Source: Rhynchopus euleeides (lineage: Eukaryota; Euglenozoa; Diplonemea; Diplonemida; Diplonemidae). From it: a DNA stretch of 64,000 nt. The DNA lies in NCBI GenBank assembly GCA_963210315.1, contig OY723320.1, positions 682,001 through 746,000 on the forward strand, in the 5' to 3' direction. The notes under the pieces are model-generated. The model saw nothing but the letters and a program-made list of their open reading frames with translations, did not search any database and was not told where the DNA came from. Within the stretch, counting starts at the first letter, position 1. Every line of letters starts with the position of its first letter. Below are positions 9,303 to 20,900 of this stretch, piece by piece. The position numbers were made by a program, and so were the translations under genes.

Positions 9303-11165
9303 ATGGGGATGGGTTGGTACGAACGCGTCATCTCGATGGGCGGGAGGCTGCAGGGCAAGGCACGCAGCGACAGGCGCCTGCTATTCCTCATAAGCTCTTC
9401 TTGCGGTTTGATCCAGATCATACTGGTAGTTCTGGCCCAAGAACCCTGGCCGCTGAGCTGGATACCGGCCATCATGTTCCTCCTGTGCCATTTCGCGATG
9501 GTGACCCTGTGTGTGTGCGGCGTGCACCTGACACCCAACCTCATGCGTGCTTACGTTGTCGGTATTGGTGTCTCCCTCGTTGTGACAGACGTGAATAGCC
9601 GCAGTTTCGGCGGCCAGCCCGCATGGCCACTCTTCGTGCTGCTCGCAGACGTGTCGCTGGTTGTTCGTCTTGGCAGTCGCTTCGCCACAGGACTGACGGC
9701 AGTTGTGTCCCTGTGGGTAGTCATCAGCGTGTCGGAGACCGTCCTGCGCTTCGGGCTGTTCGACCTGCCTGGCTCAGCACCCAGCTCTGACAGGTGGGAA
9801 CGCATTCTCAACGTCGTCGAGTGCACAGACCCACCGTGTCCCGTCAGAGCAGGGGAGGGTGTGGTTGAGATACAACTGTCGCTTACTGTGCTGCTTGTCG
9901 ACTTCGCCGCCACACGCGGGTTCGCAGAATCTGCTGAGAAGGAGAAGGCGGCCATGACACGGACCATCGAGACTGTGGAGGCGATTGCACAACTTCTGGC
10001 GGGCTACGACGTCGACACCGTGGCGGTGATGCTGCAGGAGGCGGAGGCGGAGGGGCGGCTGCCTGCAGCAATGTACGAGGCGCTTCACAGGCTGGAGCAG
10101 AACCTGCGTGCGTACCGCCCGTACCTCCCGAAGTCGTGCCTGCCTGCACAGCAAGATGGCGGCCGTGAAGAGGTGAGCACCTTCTGCGATTCCCCGCGGG
10201 GCGCGCTTTCAATGAGTTCAGATTCGATGTCAAGCTACAGATCAAGCGAAGGCACAGACGGGCGGCGTGTTGTGACAATGAAGGTGCTTGGTGCCTTGAA
10301 GAGCCTCCGATCGACGCTACTTGTGGTGAACACATGCAACGCACTCGCTTGTCTGGAGCAGGACACACGCACCTTCACATCCTACTTCGAGATGCTGCTG
10401 GCCAACACGATGTCAGCAGTGGAGTCACGCCGTGGTCTGGTGGATGTGTTTGTCGGTGACCGCATCCTGGCCTCCTTCAACGCGTCACACCCGTGCCTCG
10501 TGCACGCCACTGCAGCTGCAGGTGCAGCACAGGAGATTGTGCAAGCGGTGGGCAGCTGCAACACCCAGCTGCCCATACACGACACCGGGATCGACGGTGC
10601 TCTGCGTGTCAACATCGGGGCGGCGTCGGGGCGTGTCCTGTGCGGGGACACGGGATGTGCAGAGATGCGGCGATTCAGCCTGCTTGGGGTGCTGCCTGTC
10701 CTGGCGTGTGGGATGGAGCGTGCTGCACGTGCCTTCGGGCTGGACGTGGTGTGCAACACAATGATGTGCAAGGAAGCAGAACATGAGTATGCGCTGCTGC
10801 TTGTGCCGAGGAAGGTGCGTCTGGTGAAGCAGAACGCACGTGGGTGTGAGGACGGTCACACAGCTGTGCAAGTCAACAACAACAATACCAACAACAACAA
10901 CGAGGACACGTGCTTCTGTGTGTACGCACTGCTGGTGCAGGACAGCGAGGGCCGTGCACTGCAGGGTGGGGATAAGGATGGGGAGTGGATGTACCACATC
11001 GGGAAGTCTGCTGCAGAGTGGGACCCGTACAACGCTGCGATGCGTGCGTTTCTGTCGGACAGCGGTGCGCAGAAGGCGGTTGAGATGGCAGGCGAGCACC
11101 GCAAGCAGGCACACAGCACCATCAGCCTGCTGGGGCACACCACACCCCTTGCTGTCCATGTGTAG
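9303..11165 (+). CDS. Six-span membrane protein with degenerate class III nucleotidyl cyclase domain
   Basis: A 620-residue protein starting at the ATG at 9303 (MGMGWYERV), also conserved in the tandem copy. Hydrophobic segments lie at about residues 26-46, 54-76, 82-97, 108-123, 128-152 and 187-203, then a helical linker. Residues about 335-480 match the class III adenylate/guanylate cyclase core: STLLVVNTCNAL fits the first metal strand, DVFVGDRILASFN the second, VNIGAASGRVLCGDTG the next, and FSLLGVLPVLACGMERAA the transition-state helix. By this alignment the first metal Asp is Asn, and the usual Asn and Arg of the last motif are missing, while VGD is kept. I predict a pseudo-cyclase or regulatory paralog. 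There are Asn and Ser runs near 10877 and 10200. It probably sits in a membrane with the cyclase domain in the cytosol. Confidence 0.75.
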   Translation: MGMGWYERVISMGGRLQGKARSDRRLLFLISSSCGLIQIILVVLAQEPWPLSWIPAIMFLLCHFAMVTLCVCGVHLTPNLMRAYVVGIGVSLVVTDVNSRSFGGQPAWPLFVLLADVSLVVRLGSRFATGLTAVVSLWVVISVSETVLRFGLFDLPGSAPSSDRWERILNVVECTDPPCPVRAGEGVVEIQLSLTVLLVDFAATRGFAESAEKEKAAMTRTIETVEAIAQLLAGYDVDTVAVMLQEAEAEGRLPAAMYEALHRLEQNLRAYRPYLPKSCLPAQQDGGREEVSTFCDSPRGALSMSSDSMSSYRSSEGTDGRRVVTMKVLGALKSLRSTLLVVNTCNALACLEQDTRTFTSYFEMLLANTMSAVESRRGLVDVFVGDRILASFNASHPCLVHATAAAGAAQEIVQAVGSCNTQLPIHDTGIDGALRVNIGAASGRVLCGDTGCAEMRRFSLLGVLPVLACGMERAARAFGLDVVCNTMMCKEAEHEYALLLVPRKVRLVKQNARGCEDGHTAVQVNNNNTNNNNEDTCFCVYALLVQDSEGRALQGGDKDGEWMYHIGKSAAEWDPYNAAMRAFLSDSGAQKAVEMAGEHRKQAHSTISLLGHTTPLAVHV

Positions 11166-11676
11166 CAGCGCTTGCACATGCGGGAACACTACAGCAACCC
11201 TCGGTGCCTCTGCTCCGCCACCTTTCCAGGTGTCGGGCCAAGGAGGCACCAACCCTGCTTTTCCTCAGGCGATGGCTTCTTCTTCCGTTGACTGTCAGTC
11301 CCACGCCCCCCTTCGCCACTTCCGCGCTCTGTTTGTGTTCAGTCATAAGCTCCACACTGCTGCTCGTGCGCACTAACAGAAACCAAACTCTTTACACACC
11401 CCCCTTTGAACTTCCTGAGGCTGGGGTTCAGCCCAGTGACTTCATGGATGCTTTCGCTCTGTGTCACACTGTGCCAAACTGTGCCACTTTGCAGGCACGT
11501 CGCGTAGAGGAGGAAGTCGTGAGGATCGGATCCGAGACGTTGGTTAGTGGGAGGGACGTGACATTTGTCAGGACTCGTGCAGGCATGTGTCTCCCACTGC
11601 ATGTTACTGTGGAGTATTATGTGACACTGTGCACAGCCAGCCATCTCCAAGTTCGCAGGTGTCACACTGCCGTACA
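11166..11676 (+). other. Intergenic region, duplicated 5' and 3' flanks
   Basis: The first 130 bp (after the stop) match 13539-13660 after the second copy. The last 120 bp match the sequence before 9303. This shows that the duplicated unit, about 2.37 kb long, includes the gene and its flanks. Nothing else is supported. Confidence 0.7.
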
Positions 11677-13538
11677 ATGGGGATGGGTTGGTACGAACGC
11701 GTCATCTCGATGGGCGGGGAGCTGCAGGGCAAGGCACGCAGCGACAGGCGCCTGCTATTCCTCTTATGCTTGACATGCAGTTTGGTCCAGATCATGCTGA
11801 TGTTTCTGGCCCAATACCCCTGGCCTCAGAGTATGACACCGGACATCATGTTCCTCGTGTGCCACTTCGGTTGATGATTGCCCTGTGTGTATGTGGCGTG
11901 CACCTGACGCGCAACATCGTGCGTGCATACGTTGTAGGTATTGCTGTCGCCCTGGTTATGATGGACGTGAATAACCGCAGTGTCGGCAGCCAGCCTGTCT
12001 GGCCGGCTTTTGTGCTGCTCGCAGACGTGTCGCTGGTTGTTCGTCTTGGCAGTCGCTTCGCCACAGGACTGACGGCAGTTGCAGCCCTGTGGGTAGTCAT
12101 CAGCGTGTCGGAGACCGTCCTGCGCTTCGGGCTGTTCGACCTGCCTGGCTCAGCACCCGAGTCTGTCAGGTGGGAACGCATTCTCAACGTCGTCGAGTGC
12201 ACAGACCCACCGTGTCCCGTCAGAGCAGGGACGGGTGCGTTGAGGGACAACTGTCGCTTACTGTGCTGCTTGCCGACTTCGCCGCCACACGCGGGTTCGC
12301 AGAATCTGCTGAGAAGGAGAAGGCGGCCATGACACGGACCATCGAGACTGTGGAGGCGATTGCACAACTTCTGGCGGGCTACGACGTCGACACCGTGGCG
12401 GTGATGCTGCAGGAGGCGGAGGCGGAGGGGCGGCTGCCTGCAGCAATGTACGAGGCGCTTCACAGGCTGGAGCAGAACCTGCGTGCGTACCGCCCGTACC
12501 TCCCGAAGTCGTGCCTGCCTGCACAGCAAGATGGCGGCCGTGCAGAGGTGAGCACCTGCGAGTCCCTGAACAGCGATCCACCGATGAGTTCAGATTCGAC
12601 GCCAATAAGCCCACGCGACACATCACCAAGGGAAGACACAGACGGGCGGCGCGCTATGGTGCTTGGTGTCTTGAAGAGCCTCCGATCGACGCTACTTGTG
12701 GTGAACACATGCAACGCACTCGCTTGTCTGGAGCAGGACACACGCACCTTCACGTCCTCCTTCGAGATGCTGCTGGCCAACACGATGTCAGCAGTGGAGT
12801 CACGCCGTGGTCTGGTGGATGTGTTTGTAGGTGACCGCATCCTGGCCTCCTTCAACACGTCACGCCCGCATCGTGCACGCCACTGCAGCTGCAGGTGCAG
12901 CCCAGGAGATTGTGCAAGCGGTGGGCAGCTGCAACACCCAGCTGCCCATACACGACACCGGGATCGACGGTGCTCTGCGTGTCAACATCGGGGCGGCGTC
13001 GGGGCGTGTCCTGTGCGGGGACACGGGATGTGCAGAGATGCGACGGTTCAGCCTGCTTGGGGTGCTGCCTGTCCTGGCGTGTGGGATGGAGCGTGCTGCA
13101 CGTGCCTTCGGGCTGGACGTGGTGTGCAACACAAAGCTGTGCAAGGAAGCAGAACAGGAGTATGCGCTGCTGCTTGTGCCGAGGCAGGTGCGTCTGGTGA
13201 AGCAGAACGCACGTGGGTGTGAGGACGGTCACACAGCTGTGCAAGTCGATCACAACAACATCAACAACAACAACGAGGACACGTGCTTCTGTGTGTACGC
13301 ACTGCTGGTGCAGGACAGCGAGGGCCGTGCACTGCAGGGCAGGGATAAGGCTGGGGAGTGGATGTACCACATCGGGAAGTCTGCTGCAGAGTGGGACCCG
13401 TACAACGCTGCGATGCGTGCGTTTCTGTCGGACAGCGGTGCGCAGAAGGCGGTTGAGATGGCAGGCGAGCACCGCAAGCAGGCACACAGCACCATCAGCC
13501 TGCTGGGGCACACCACACCCCTTGCTGTCCATGTGTAG
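11677..13538 (+). pseudogene. Tandem duplicate of cyclase-like gene, three frameshifts
   Basis: Very similar to 9303-11165 over its whole length, with the same start context and the same stop. Compared with the first copy it has three length changes that are not multiples of three: plus 2 near 11870-11876 (followed at once by TGA), minus 1 near 12231-12262, and minus 2 near 12866-12872. Between them each frame is open and still encodes the same membrane segments, linker and cyclase-like motifs (FVGDRILASFN, FSLLGVLPVLACGMERA). The region around 12560-12660 (Ser/Thr linker) has diverged most. It is a pseudogene, unless the assembly has errors or unusual processing removes the shifts. The high identity with intact motifs implies recent decay or gene conversion. 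Confidence 0.8.
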
Positions 13539-14581
13539 CAGCGCTTGCACATGCGGGAACACTACAGCAACCCTGAGTGCCTCTGCTCCGCCACCTTTCC
13601 AGGTGTCGGGCCAAGGAGGCACCAACCCTGCTGTTCCTCAGGCGATGGACTGTCATTCCCATACACCCCTTCGTCACCTCCCCGCTCTATTTGCGGTCCA
13701 TCATTATCACGGCATAGCCCAAGTGTGGGTTGAGACAGCAGCACCAATGCGCCTCTTTACGACAATGCCCCCTCTGCAGGGTCCACACCACACTGCTGCT
13801 CGTCTAAAACCCAAACTCTTTCGTCTCTGTGGCAGTTCTTCAACCGCAAGATTCATTCCTTTTTTCGGACCACACCCTGCTTCTTCAGCCTGTCAGCTGC
13901 TCCTCTCTTTGCATGGTGTCTCCCCCACTAGCACGCATCCCTGCAATGTGTGCTTGCCCGGGAAAGAAGACCCTGTTGTGTTTGACTCCAGTCTGACTTT
14001 GTGCAGTGACATAAAGAGGTGCAGTTATAGGTGGGAGGGGGCCGCAACGATGAATTCCCGCTACTCTTTTCGACGCTTTTACGTATCCAATGACGGGAAA
14101 ACGGCACCTTCAGTAGCCCAAGCCCCAAGACCCCCCTCTGGTTGACCCAAGTCCCTGAGTTTGGTAGTGGGTGTCCGCCAGGTCTCCCTGCCCCACCGCC
14201 CCCCTCACCAGCAAGGATATACGCGGGGGGGGGGGGGGGGATTTTTGTTTGTGCCAGCACGGTGGGGTTCAGTACACTGGATTTCAGACACAACCTGCAT
14301 AACGAGTGAAGGGTGATCATTCTTGTGCTCCCTTCAACTTCGATTTCACGACCCCCCACACCTAGAAAATGGGACCCCCACAGCCAAAAACTCAGCGGTC
14401 TTCCAGGCAGACCTGCGGCAACCCCCACCCCCCCACCCCCTGACAGCGCCTCGCGTTACACACAGCCTTTTGCCGGTGTGCGGCACGTGGGAGGGAGAGG
14501 GGGCGGGGGCGGGGGCGGAGCTGGGGTGGCGGGTGTGTGGGGTGTGCTGAGCTCTGCCCCACCCCCACCCCCACCCCCCGC
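13539..14581 (+). other. Intergenic, no gene seen
   Basis: Begins with the duplicated 3' flank of the cyclase-like unit. About 13790-13915 resembles 5395-5560 (TTTCGTCTCTGTGGCAGTTCTTC, then the ACCACACCCTGCTTCTTCAGCC segment), so leader-type repeats are shared with the first gene region. A G18 run lies near 14225-14241 and C-rich low complexity at 14400-14580. Confidence 0.6.
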
Positions 14582-16255
14582 ATGGCGTACCTCCAGCAGG
14601 GCGCCCCTGCTGTGCACGCCGCTGCCCACACCGGGCTGCCGTCACCCCATGGGGACCACCACCACCACCACCGCGCGGCTGGCGAAGCTGCACTCCCGCT
14701 CCAGCCGGGACATCAAATGCAGGGGCGCGGGCAGCAGCAGCAACAGCAGCAGCACCACCTCTCCACCGTCCGCCCTAACGGCAGCGAGCTGGGGAGTTTG
14801 ATTGCCATCGGAAGCGACGGGGATCACGAGCGGAGTGTCGCCTCGCTGATGAAGCTGCAGGCGATGGACGAATGCGAGGGCCGGTGGCGCGACAGGGCGG
14901 AGGGGTGGCAGCGCGAGCTGCGCGAAGGGTCGGAGCGGGTCGCCGACCTCACCGCGAAGGTGCAGCACGCCAACACCGCGCGGGGCAGGCTGGAGCAGAT
15001 GCTGCGGCAGGAGCGCCTGGCTGCCCAGGGGCTCCGGGAGAACGACCGCACCGATGCGCTGCTCCGCGACCTGGCTGCGCGCGACGCCGCCGCCGCACAG
15101 CATCGAGATGAGGTTTCCGACCTCAAGAAGCAGCTCTCCGACCTCCAGGAGTCGAGCCGCACGCAGCAGGAGGCTGCACAGAACGCCTCACACACCCTCA
15201 ACGACTCGGAGAGGGTCTGGCGCGAGCGGGCACAGCAGCACGAGTCGCGCGCCACACAGCTCGAATCCCGCATCTCCCACCTCGAGGCGCAGTCGCAGAG
15301 GGTCGAGTCGCGCGCACAGCTCCTCGAGTCTTCCCTGCAGCAGGCAGAGCGGGACAGAGACACCGCACGCTCCGAAGCGGCAGCCGCAGAGAAGGAAGCA
15401 GTGTCCCTGCGGGAGAGGGTCGCCCAGCAACAGCAGGGGCTGCAGGCATGCGAGGGTGCTGCAAAGGAGGCCCAGCACCGCGAGCAGTCCGCTGGGAGCC
15501 GGCTGAGGGTGGATCGAGAGAAGTATGCCTCGGTCATCAAGGAGCTGAGGCGGCAGCTGGAGCAGGTGGAGAGCCGGCGGCGCGGGGACAAGCGGGCGTT
15601 CCACGAGTCGGTGGAGCAGCTTAAGGGGGAGATCGCGGAGCTGCAGCGGCTCAACGGGGCGCACATGCGGGAGGCGGAGTCCCTCCGCAGCCTCCCCTCG
15701 CAGCTGTTGGAGCAGGAGCGCGCCGTGGCGGCGCTGCAGCGCAGGATAGACACCGCACCCCGACCCACCGCCGAGACAGACCCCGAGGCGACAGACGCCT
15801 ACGCCGATGCGCCATGGGCCCCCCAGGGTGGTGTCTGCAGGGGTGGTGGTGGTGGTGGTGGTGTGCGCTGCAGTGCGGTGGTGGCCCCAGCCGATGCCCT
15901 GCATGTCAGCAGCCCCTCCAGGCTGCAGGTCGCCCCCGATCACGGGGCGAGGAGGGATCTGGAGGACAGGGTGTCCACGCTGGAGTCGCGTTGCGCCGCG
16001 CTGCAGCGCGACAACTCGGCCCTCCGTGAGGAGAAGTCTGCCGTGGCGCACGAGAGGTCGGAGTGGAAGTATAAGGCACTTCTCGCAGCCCCCGCAGAGG
16101 TGAGGTGCCCGGGTTGCGGGGCTGCCGTCACAATGTGGCCCGAACACCCGGCTGTCGGAGCACCCTGCAGCCAGTTTGATAGAGACAGCGCAGCACCGCA
16201 GTGCCACCACAGTGCCTACGCAAAAGGCGTCCTCCCGCCCTCCGCATTGGCGTGA
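14582..16255 (+). CDS. Coiled-coil protein with CxxC element
   Basis: A 557-residue protein starting at the ATG at 14582 (MAYLQQGAPAVH). The N-terminus has a His run (five) and a Gln run (seven). Residues about 90-400 are rich in E, R, Q, A and L with heptad-like spacing and almost no Gly or Pro, so a long parallel coiled coil is expected; a second short coil is at about 455-500. Between them is a Gly-rich run. Near residue 508 is RCPGCGAAV, half of a possible zinc-binding site, followed by a few scattered Cys and His. Such proteins are often cytoskeletal, basal-body or Golgi tethers; the exact role cannot be read. Codon use is strongly GC-biased, as in its neighbours. Confidence 0.7.
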   Translation: MAYLQQGAPAVHAAAHTGLPSPHGDHHHHHRAAGEAALPLQPGHQMQGRGQQQQQQQHHLSTVRPNGSELGSLIAIGSDGDHERSVASLMKLQAMDECEGRWRDRAEGWQRELREGSERVADLTAKVQHANTARGRLEQMLRQERLAAQGLRENDRTDALLRDLAARDAAAAQHRDEVSDLKKQLSDLQESSRTQQEAAQNASHTLNDSERVWRERAQQHESRATQLESRISHLEAQSQRVESRAQLLESSLQQAERDRDTARSEAAAAEKEAVSLRERVAQQQQGLQACEGAAKEAQHREQSAGSRLRVDREKYASVIKELRRQLEQVESRRRGDKRAFHESVEQLKGEIAELQRLNGAHMREAESLRSLPSQLLEQERAVAALQRRIDTAPRPTAETDPEATDAYADAPWAPQGGVCRGGGGGGGVRCSAVVAPADALHVSSPSRLQVAPDHGARRDLEDRVSTLESRCAALQRDNSALREEKSAVAHERSEWKYKALLAAPAEVRCPGCGAAVTMWPEHPAVGAPCSQFDRDSAAPQCHHSAYAKGVLPPSALA

Positions 16256-17004
16256 GGTATCTTGCGTTGGTGGGTGGTGTGGGAGGGGGGAGGGGAAAGG
16301 ATATAAAGTCCGAAGGGTCACGTTCGGCGTTTCGGCAACCTGTTGTGTGTGTCGTGTGTGTGTGTGTTGATGTAAACACAGTGGAGGCAGCACTAGAGCT
16401 CGCTCGGTGCGTCCTACACTAAACTAAAAAGATTCACGTGTGTGTGTGTTGTGAGCCGGCGCAGCACCCCGCCCCCCCACACACATCCACACGCGTGCCG
16501 AGGTTGTTCTGTTGTTGGTTGCCGATTCCCCCAGGTGGGAGGGGGCCCAACTGGGGGGGGGGGGGGGGGGGGGCGAGGGGGGGGGGAACACCTTTCTGCG
16601 CCGTTATAGTTTAGATGGGTCTTGCGACCCACCCCGCCCCCCCCCCCCCCCCACCCCCCACACCGCCCCGTCAGGCCCCGGGAGGCCGGGGGGGTGTTCG
16701 CACACAGTAGAGCGGGGTGCTCTGCTCTGCGTCCCAACCATAAGCTACGTTTCGGAAGTTATCTGGTTATGTTGCCTCGGTGCGGCTGTCACTCCACGAT
16801 CCAGCGGAGGGCGGCACAGACAGGCTTGTATATTATTACATAGGGATCGCACCCGGGTGGCTGCGGGATGCCGGGAAATGGCGTGTTTCGCCAGAGGCCT
16901 TTTTCGCTCTGTGTCAGAACTGTGTCAGTTTGCCGCCGATTCATGAAAAGGAGTGACGGGACGCAGTGTTCCTGTGTTTCTGAGCGGGAGAAAACCAACC
17001 ACCA
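16256..17004. other. Intergenic low-complexity DNA
   Basis: Contains GT-rich stretches (16340-16370, 16435-16450), a long G run at 16553-16590 and a C run at 16637-16660. No coding frame with protein-like composition is seen. AAAGATTCACGTGTG at 16427-16441 resembles GATTCACGTGTG at 49564 and GATTCACGCGTG at 49619. Confidence 0.6.
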
Positions 17005-17383
17005 GGGGGTCTTCGCTCCGGGTCAATTTGGGTCAATTTGGGTCACCCTGGGGTTTTTCACCTTAGGAAAATGGGGGGCTTCGCTCCGGGTCAATCTGGG
17101 TCAGCTTGGGTCAGTGACCCGGAGCGAAGCCCCCCCCCTTAGGTGACCAAAAATAGGTGAAAATTTTTGCCTATTTTCCCTTGTGTCAAACTTGGAGTCT
17201 GACCCAAAAATCGGAATCTGTGACCCATGGTTTATATGGGCAAACCTGAAAATTTCCGACTTTTTCCTCAATTTTTCCCACTTCCTGGCCATACCTTTCC
17301 CGACCCAAAATCAAACAAATGCAGCGGAAAATGGCCAAAAATAGGCCAAAAAACCCCAAAATTTTTCCTATGGGAACGAACAT
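17005..17383. repeat. 379-bp tandem repeat unit 1
   Basis: Begins GGGGGTCTTCGCTCCGGGTC, holds repeated GGGTCAATTTG words, then an inverted GGAGCGAAGCCCCCC, a T/A-rich middle and the AAAATGGCCAAAAATAGGCC segment. It is followed directly by a second unit. The shared GCTTCGCTCC words in both orientations suggest TIR-type ends. Confidence 0.85.
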
Positions 17384-17769
17384 GGGGGTCTTCGCTCCGG
17401 GTCAATTTGGGTCAACTTGGGTCAATTTGGGTCACCCTGGGGTTTTTCACCTTAGGAAAATGGGGGGCTTCGCTCCGGGTCAATCTGGGTCAGCTTGGGT
17501 CAGTGACCCGGAGCGAAGCCCCCCCCTTAGGTGACCAAAAATAGGTGAAAATTTTTGCCTATTTTCCCTTGTGTCAAACTTGGAGTCTGACCCAAAAATC
17601 GGAATCTGTGACCCATGGTTTATATGGGCAAACCTGAAAATTTCCGACTTTTTCCTCAATTTTTCCCACTTCCTGGCCATACCTTTCCCGACCCAAAATC
17701 AAACAAATGCAGCGGAAAATGGCCAAAAATAGGCCAAAAAACCCCAAATTTTTTTCCGGGGGGCTTCGC
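17384..17769. repeat. 379-bp tandem repeat unit 2, joined to block copy 2
   Basis: Nearly identical to unit 1 with one extra GGGTCAACTTG word. From 17625 it matches bases 1-150 of the window, so the window begins inside a third such unit. It ends at the insertion point of the satellite element; GGCTTCGC at 17762-17769 is the left target duplication. Confidence 0.85.
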
Positions 17770-17829
17770 CAGGCCTCTGGCTAATTCTGGGGCCGGACTT
17801 AACGTTGGGCCGGAGGGGGGGGGGGGGGG

Positions 17830-17919
17830 CCCTACCCTACCCTACCCTACCCTACCCTACCCTACCCTACCCTACCCTACCCTACCCTACCCTACCCTAC
17901 CCTACCCTACCCTACCCTA
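17830..17919 (+). repeat. CCCTA pentamer array, 18 copies
   Basis: Perfect pentamers just inside the left end of element A, ended by CAGCACGTCGGGGG. The matching end of element B (43076-43099, inverted) has only four. Confidence 0.95.
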
Positions 17920-17939
17920 CAGCACGTCGGGGGTACCCA

Positions 17940-20900
17940 CAACCCGACCCAACCCTACCCTAGGGTGAGGGTTGGGTACCCATAACCCGACCCAACACGA
18001 CCCTACCCGACCCAGGAGTCAGGGCCAGGGTTGATCCTAGACCCAACCCAACCCAAGGGTTAGGGTCAGGGTTGACCCTAGACCCTACCCAACCCTAGGG
18101 TTAGGGTTAGGGTTAACCCTTGACCCAACCCTAGGGATAGGGTTAGGGTTGACCCTAGACCCTACCCTAACCCTAGGGTTAGGGTCAGGGTTAACCCTAG
18201 ACCCTACCCTAACCCTAGGGTTAGGGTTAGGGTTAGGGTTAACCCTAGACCCTACCCAACCCTCGGGTTAGGGTCAGGGTTGACCCTAGACCCTACCCAA
18301 CCCTAGGGTTAGGGTCAGGGTTAACCCTAGACCCTACCCTAACCCTAGGGTTAGGGTTAGGGTTAACCCTTGACCCAACCCTAGGGTTAGGGTCAGGGTT
18401 GACCCCAGACCCTACCCAACCCTAGGGTTAGGGTTAGGGTTAACCCTTGACCCAACCCTAGGGTTAGGGTTAGGGTTGACCCTAGACCCTACCCTAACCC
18501 TAGGGTTAGGGTCAGGGTTAACCCTTGACCCAACCCTAGGGTTAGGGTCAGGGTTGACCCCAGACCCTACCCAACCCTAGGGTTAGGGTTAGGGTAAACC
18601 CTTGACCCAACCCTAGGGTTAGGGTCAGGGTTGACCCCAGACCCTACCCAACCCTAGGGTAAGGGTCAGGGTTGACCCTAGACCCTACCCAACCCTAGGG
18701 TTAGGGTTAGGGTTAACCCTTGACCCAACCCTAGGGATAGGGTTAGGGTTGACCCTAGACCCTACCCTAACCCTAGGGTTAGGGTCAGGGTTAACCCTAG
18801 ACCCTACCCTAACCCTAGGGTTAGGGTTAGGGTTAACCCTAGACCCTACCCAACCCTCGGGTTAGGGTCAGGGTTGACCCTAGACCCTACCCAACCCTAG
18901 GGTTAGGGTCAGGGTTAACCCTAGACCCTACCCTAACCCTAGGGTTAGGGTTAGGGTTAACCCTTGACCCAACCCTAGGGTTAGGGTCAGGGTTGACCCC
19001 AGACCCTACCCTAACCCTAGGGTTAGGGTTAGGGTAAACCCTTGACCCAACCCTAGGGTTAGGGTCAGGGTTGACCCCAGACCCTACCCAACCCTAGGGT
19101 TAGGGTTAGGGTAAACCCTTGACCCAACCCTAGGGTTAGGGTCAGGGTTGACCCCAGACCCTACCCAACCCTAGGGTAAGGGTCAGGGTTGACCCTAGAC
19201 CCTACCCAACCCTAGGGTTAGGGTTAGGGTTAACCCTTGACCCAACCCTAGGGATAGGGTTAGGGTTGACCCTAGACCCTACCCTAACCCTAGGGTTAGG
19301 GTCAGGGTTAACCCTAGACCCTACCCTAACCCTAGGGTTAGGGTTAGGGTTAACCCTAGACCCTACCCAACCCTCGGGTTAGGGTCAGGGTTGACCCTAG
19401 ACCCTACCCAACCCTAGGGTTAGGGTCAGGGTTAACCCTAGACCCTACCCTAACCCTAGGGTTAGGGTTAGGGTTAACCCTTGACCCAACCCTAGGGTTA
19501 GGGTCAGGGTTGACCCCAGACCCTACCCAACCCTAGGGTTAGGGTTAGGGTAAACCCTTGACCCAACCCTAGGGTTAGGGTCAGGGTGGACCCCAGACCC
19601 TACCCAACCCTAGGGTAAGGGTCAGGGTTGACCCTAGACCCTACCCAACCCTAGGGTTAGGGTTAGGGTTAACCCTTGACCCAACCCTAGGGTTAGGGTC
19701 AGGGTTGACCCCAGACCCTACCCAACCCTAGGGTTAGGGTTAGGGTTAGGGTTAACCCTTGACCCAACCCTAGGGTTAGGGTCAGGGTGGACCCCAGACC
19801 CTACCCAACCCTAGGGTAAGGGTCAGGGTTGACCCTAGACCCTACCCAACCCTAGGGTTAGGGTTAGGGTTAACCCTTGACCCAACCCTAGGGATAGGGT
19901 TAGGGTTGACCCTAGACCCTACCCTAACCCTAGGGTTAGGGTCAGGGTTAACCCTAGACCCTACCCTAACCCTAGGGTTAGGGTTAGGGTTAACCCTTGA
20001 CCCAACCCTAGGGTTAGGGTTAGGGTTAACCCTTGACCCAACCCTAGGGTTAGGGTCAGGGTTGACCCCAGACCCTACCCAACCCTAGGGTTAGGGTTAG
20101 GGTTAGGGTTAACCCTTGACCCAACCCTAGGGTTAGGGTTAGGGTTGACCCTAGACCCTACCCTAACCCTAGGGTTAGGGTCAGGGTTAACCCTAGACCC
20201 TACCCTAACCCTAGGGTTAGGGTTAGGGTTAACCCTTGACCCAACCCTAGGGTTAGGGTCAGGGTTGACCCCAGACCCTACCCAACCCTAGGGTTAGGGT
20301 TAGGGTTAGGGTTAACCCTTGACCCAACCCTAGGGTTAGGGTCAGGGTTGACCCTAGACCCTACCCTAACCCTAGGGTTAGGGTTAGGGTTAACCCTTGA
20401 CCCAACCCTAGGGTTAGGGTCAGGGTTAACCCTAGACCCTACCCTAACCCTAGGGTTAGGGTTAGGGTTAACCCTTGACCCAACCCTAGGGTTAGGGTTA
20501 GGGTTAACCCTAGACCCTACCCAACCCTCGGGTTAGGGTCAGGGTTGACCCTAGACCCTACCCAACCCTCGGGTTAGGGTTAGGGTTAACCCTGGACCCT
20601 ACCCAACCCTAGGGTTAGGGTCAGGGTTGACCCTAGACCCTACCCTAACCCTAGGGTTAGGGTCAGGGTTAACCCTCGACCCTACCCAACCCTAGGGTTA
20701 GGGTTAACCCTTGACCCAACCCTAGGGTTAGGGTCAGGGTTGACCCTAGACCCTACCCTAGGGTTAGGGTAGGGTATAGGGTTAACCCCAACCCTGATCC
20801 GAGGGTTGGGTCGGGTATAGGGTTCACCCTGACCCAAACCCGAACCCTAGGGTAGGGTTGGGTCTAGGGTGAACCCTAACCCTAGGGTCGGGCAGGGTCT

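Noticed and set aside
10485-11252. Long minus-strand frame opposite the cyclase-like gene (and 12852-13625)
   Set aside because: Shadow of the GC-rich coding frame; rich in His, Arg and Pro without a domain, while the + frame has clear motifs.
11870-12872. Frameshifts in the second cyclase-like copy as short introns
   Set aside because: The length differences are only 1-2 bases relative to the first copy; no room for introns and no GT-AG borders.
15188-16393. Minus-strand frame opposite the coiled-coil gene
   Set aside because: Shadow frame produced by high GC content at the third codon position.
19906-20536. Open frames with Asp-Pro-Thr-Leu / Gly-Leu repeats inside the satellite arrays (also 42222-42446)
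   Set aside because: They arise because the satellite words lack stops in some frames; the composition is purely that of the repeat.
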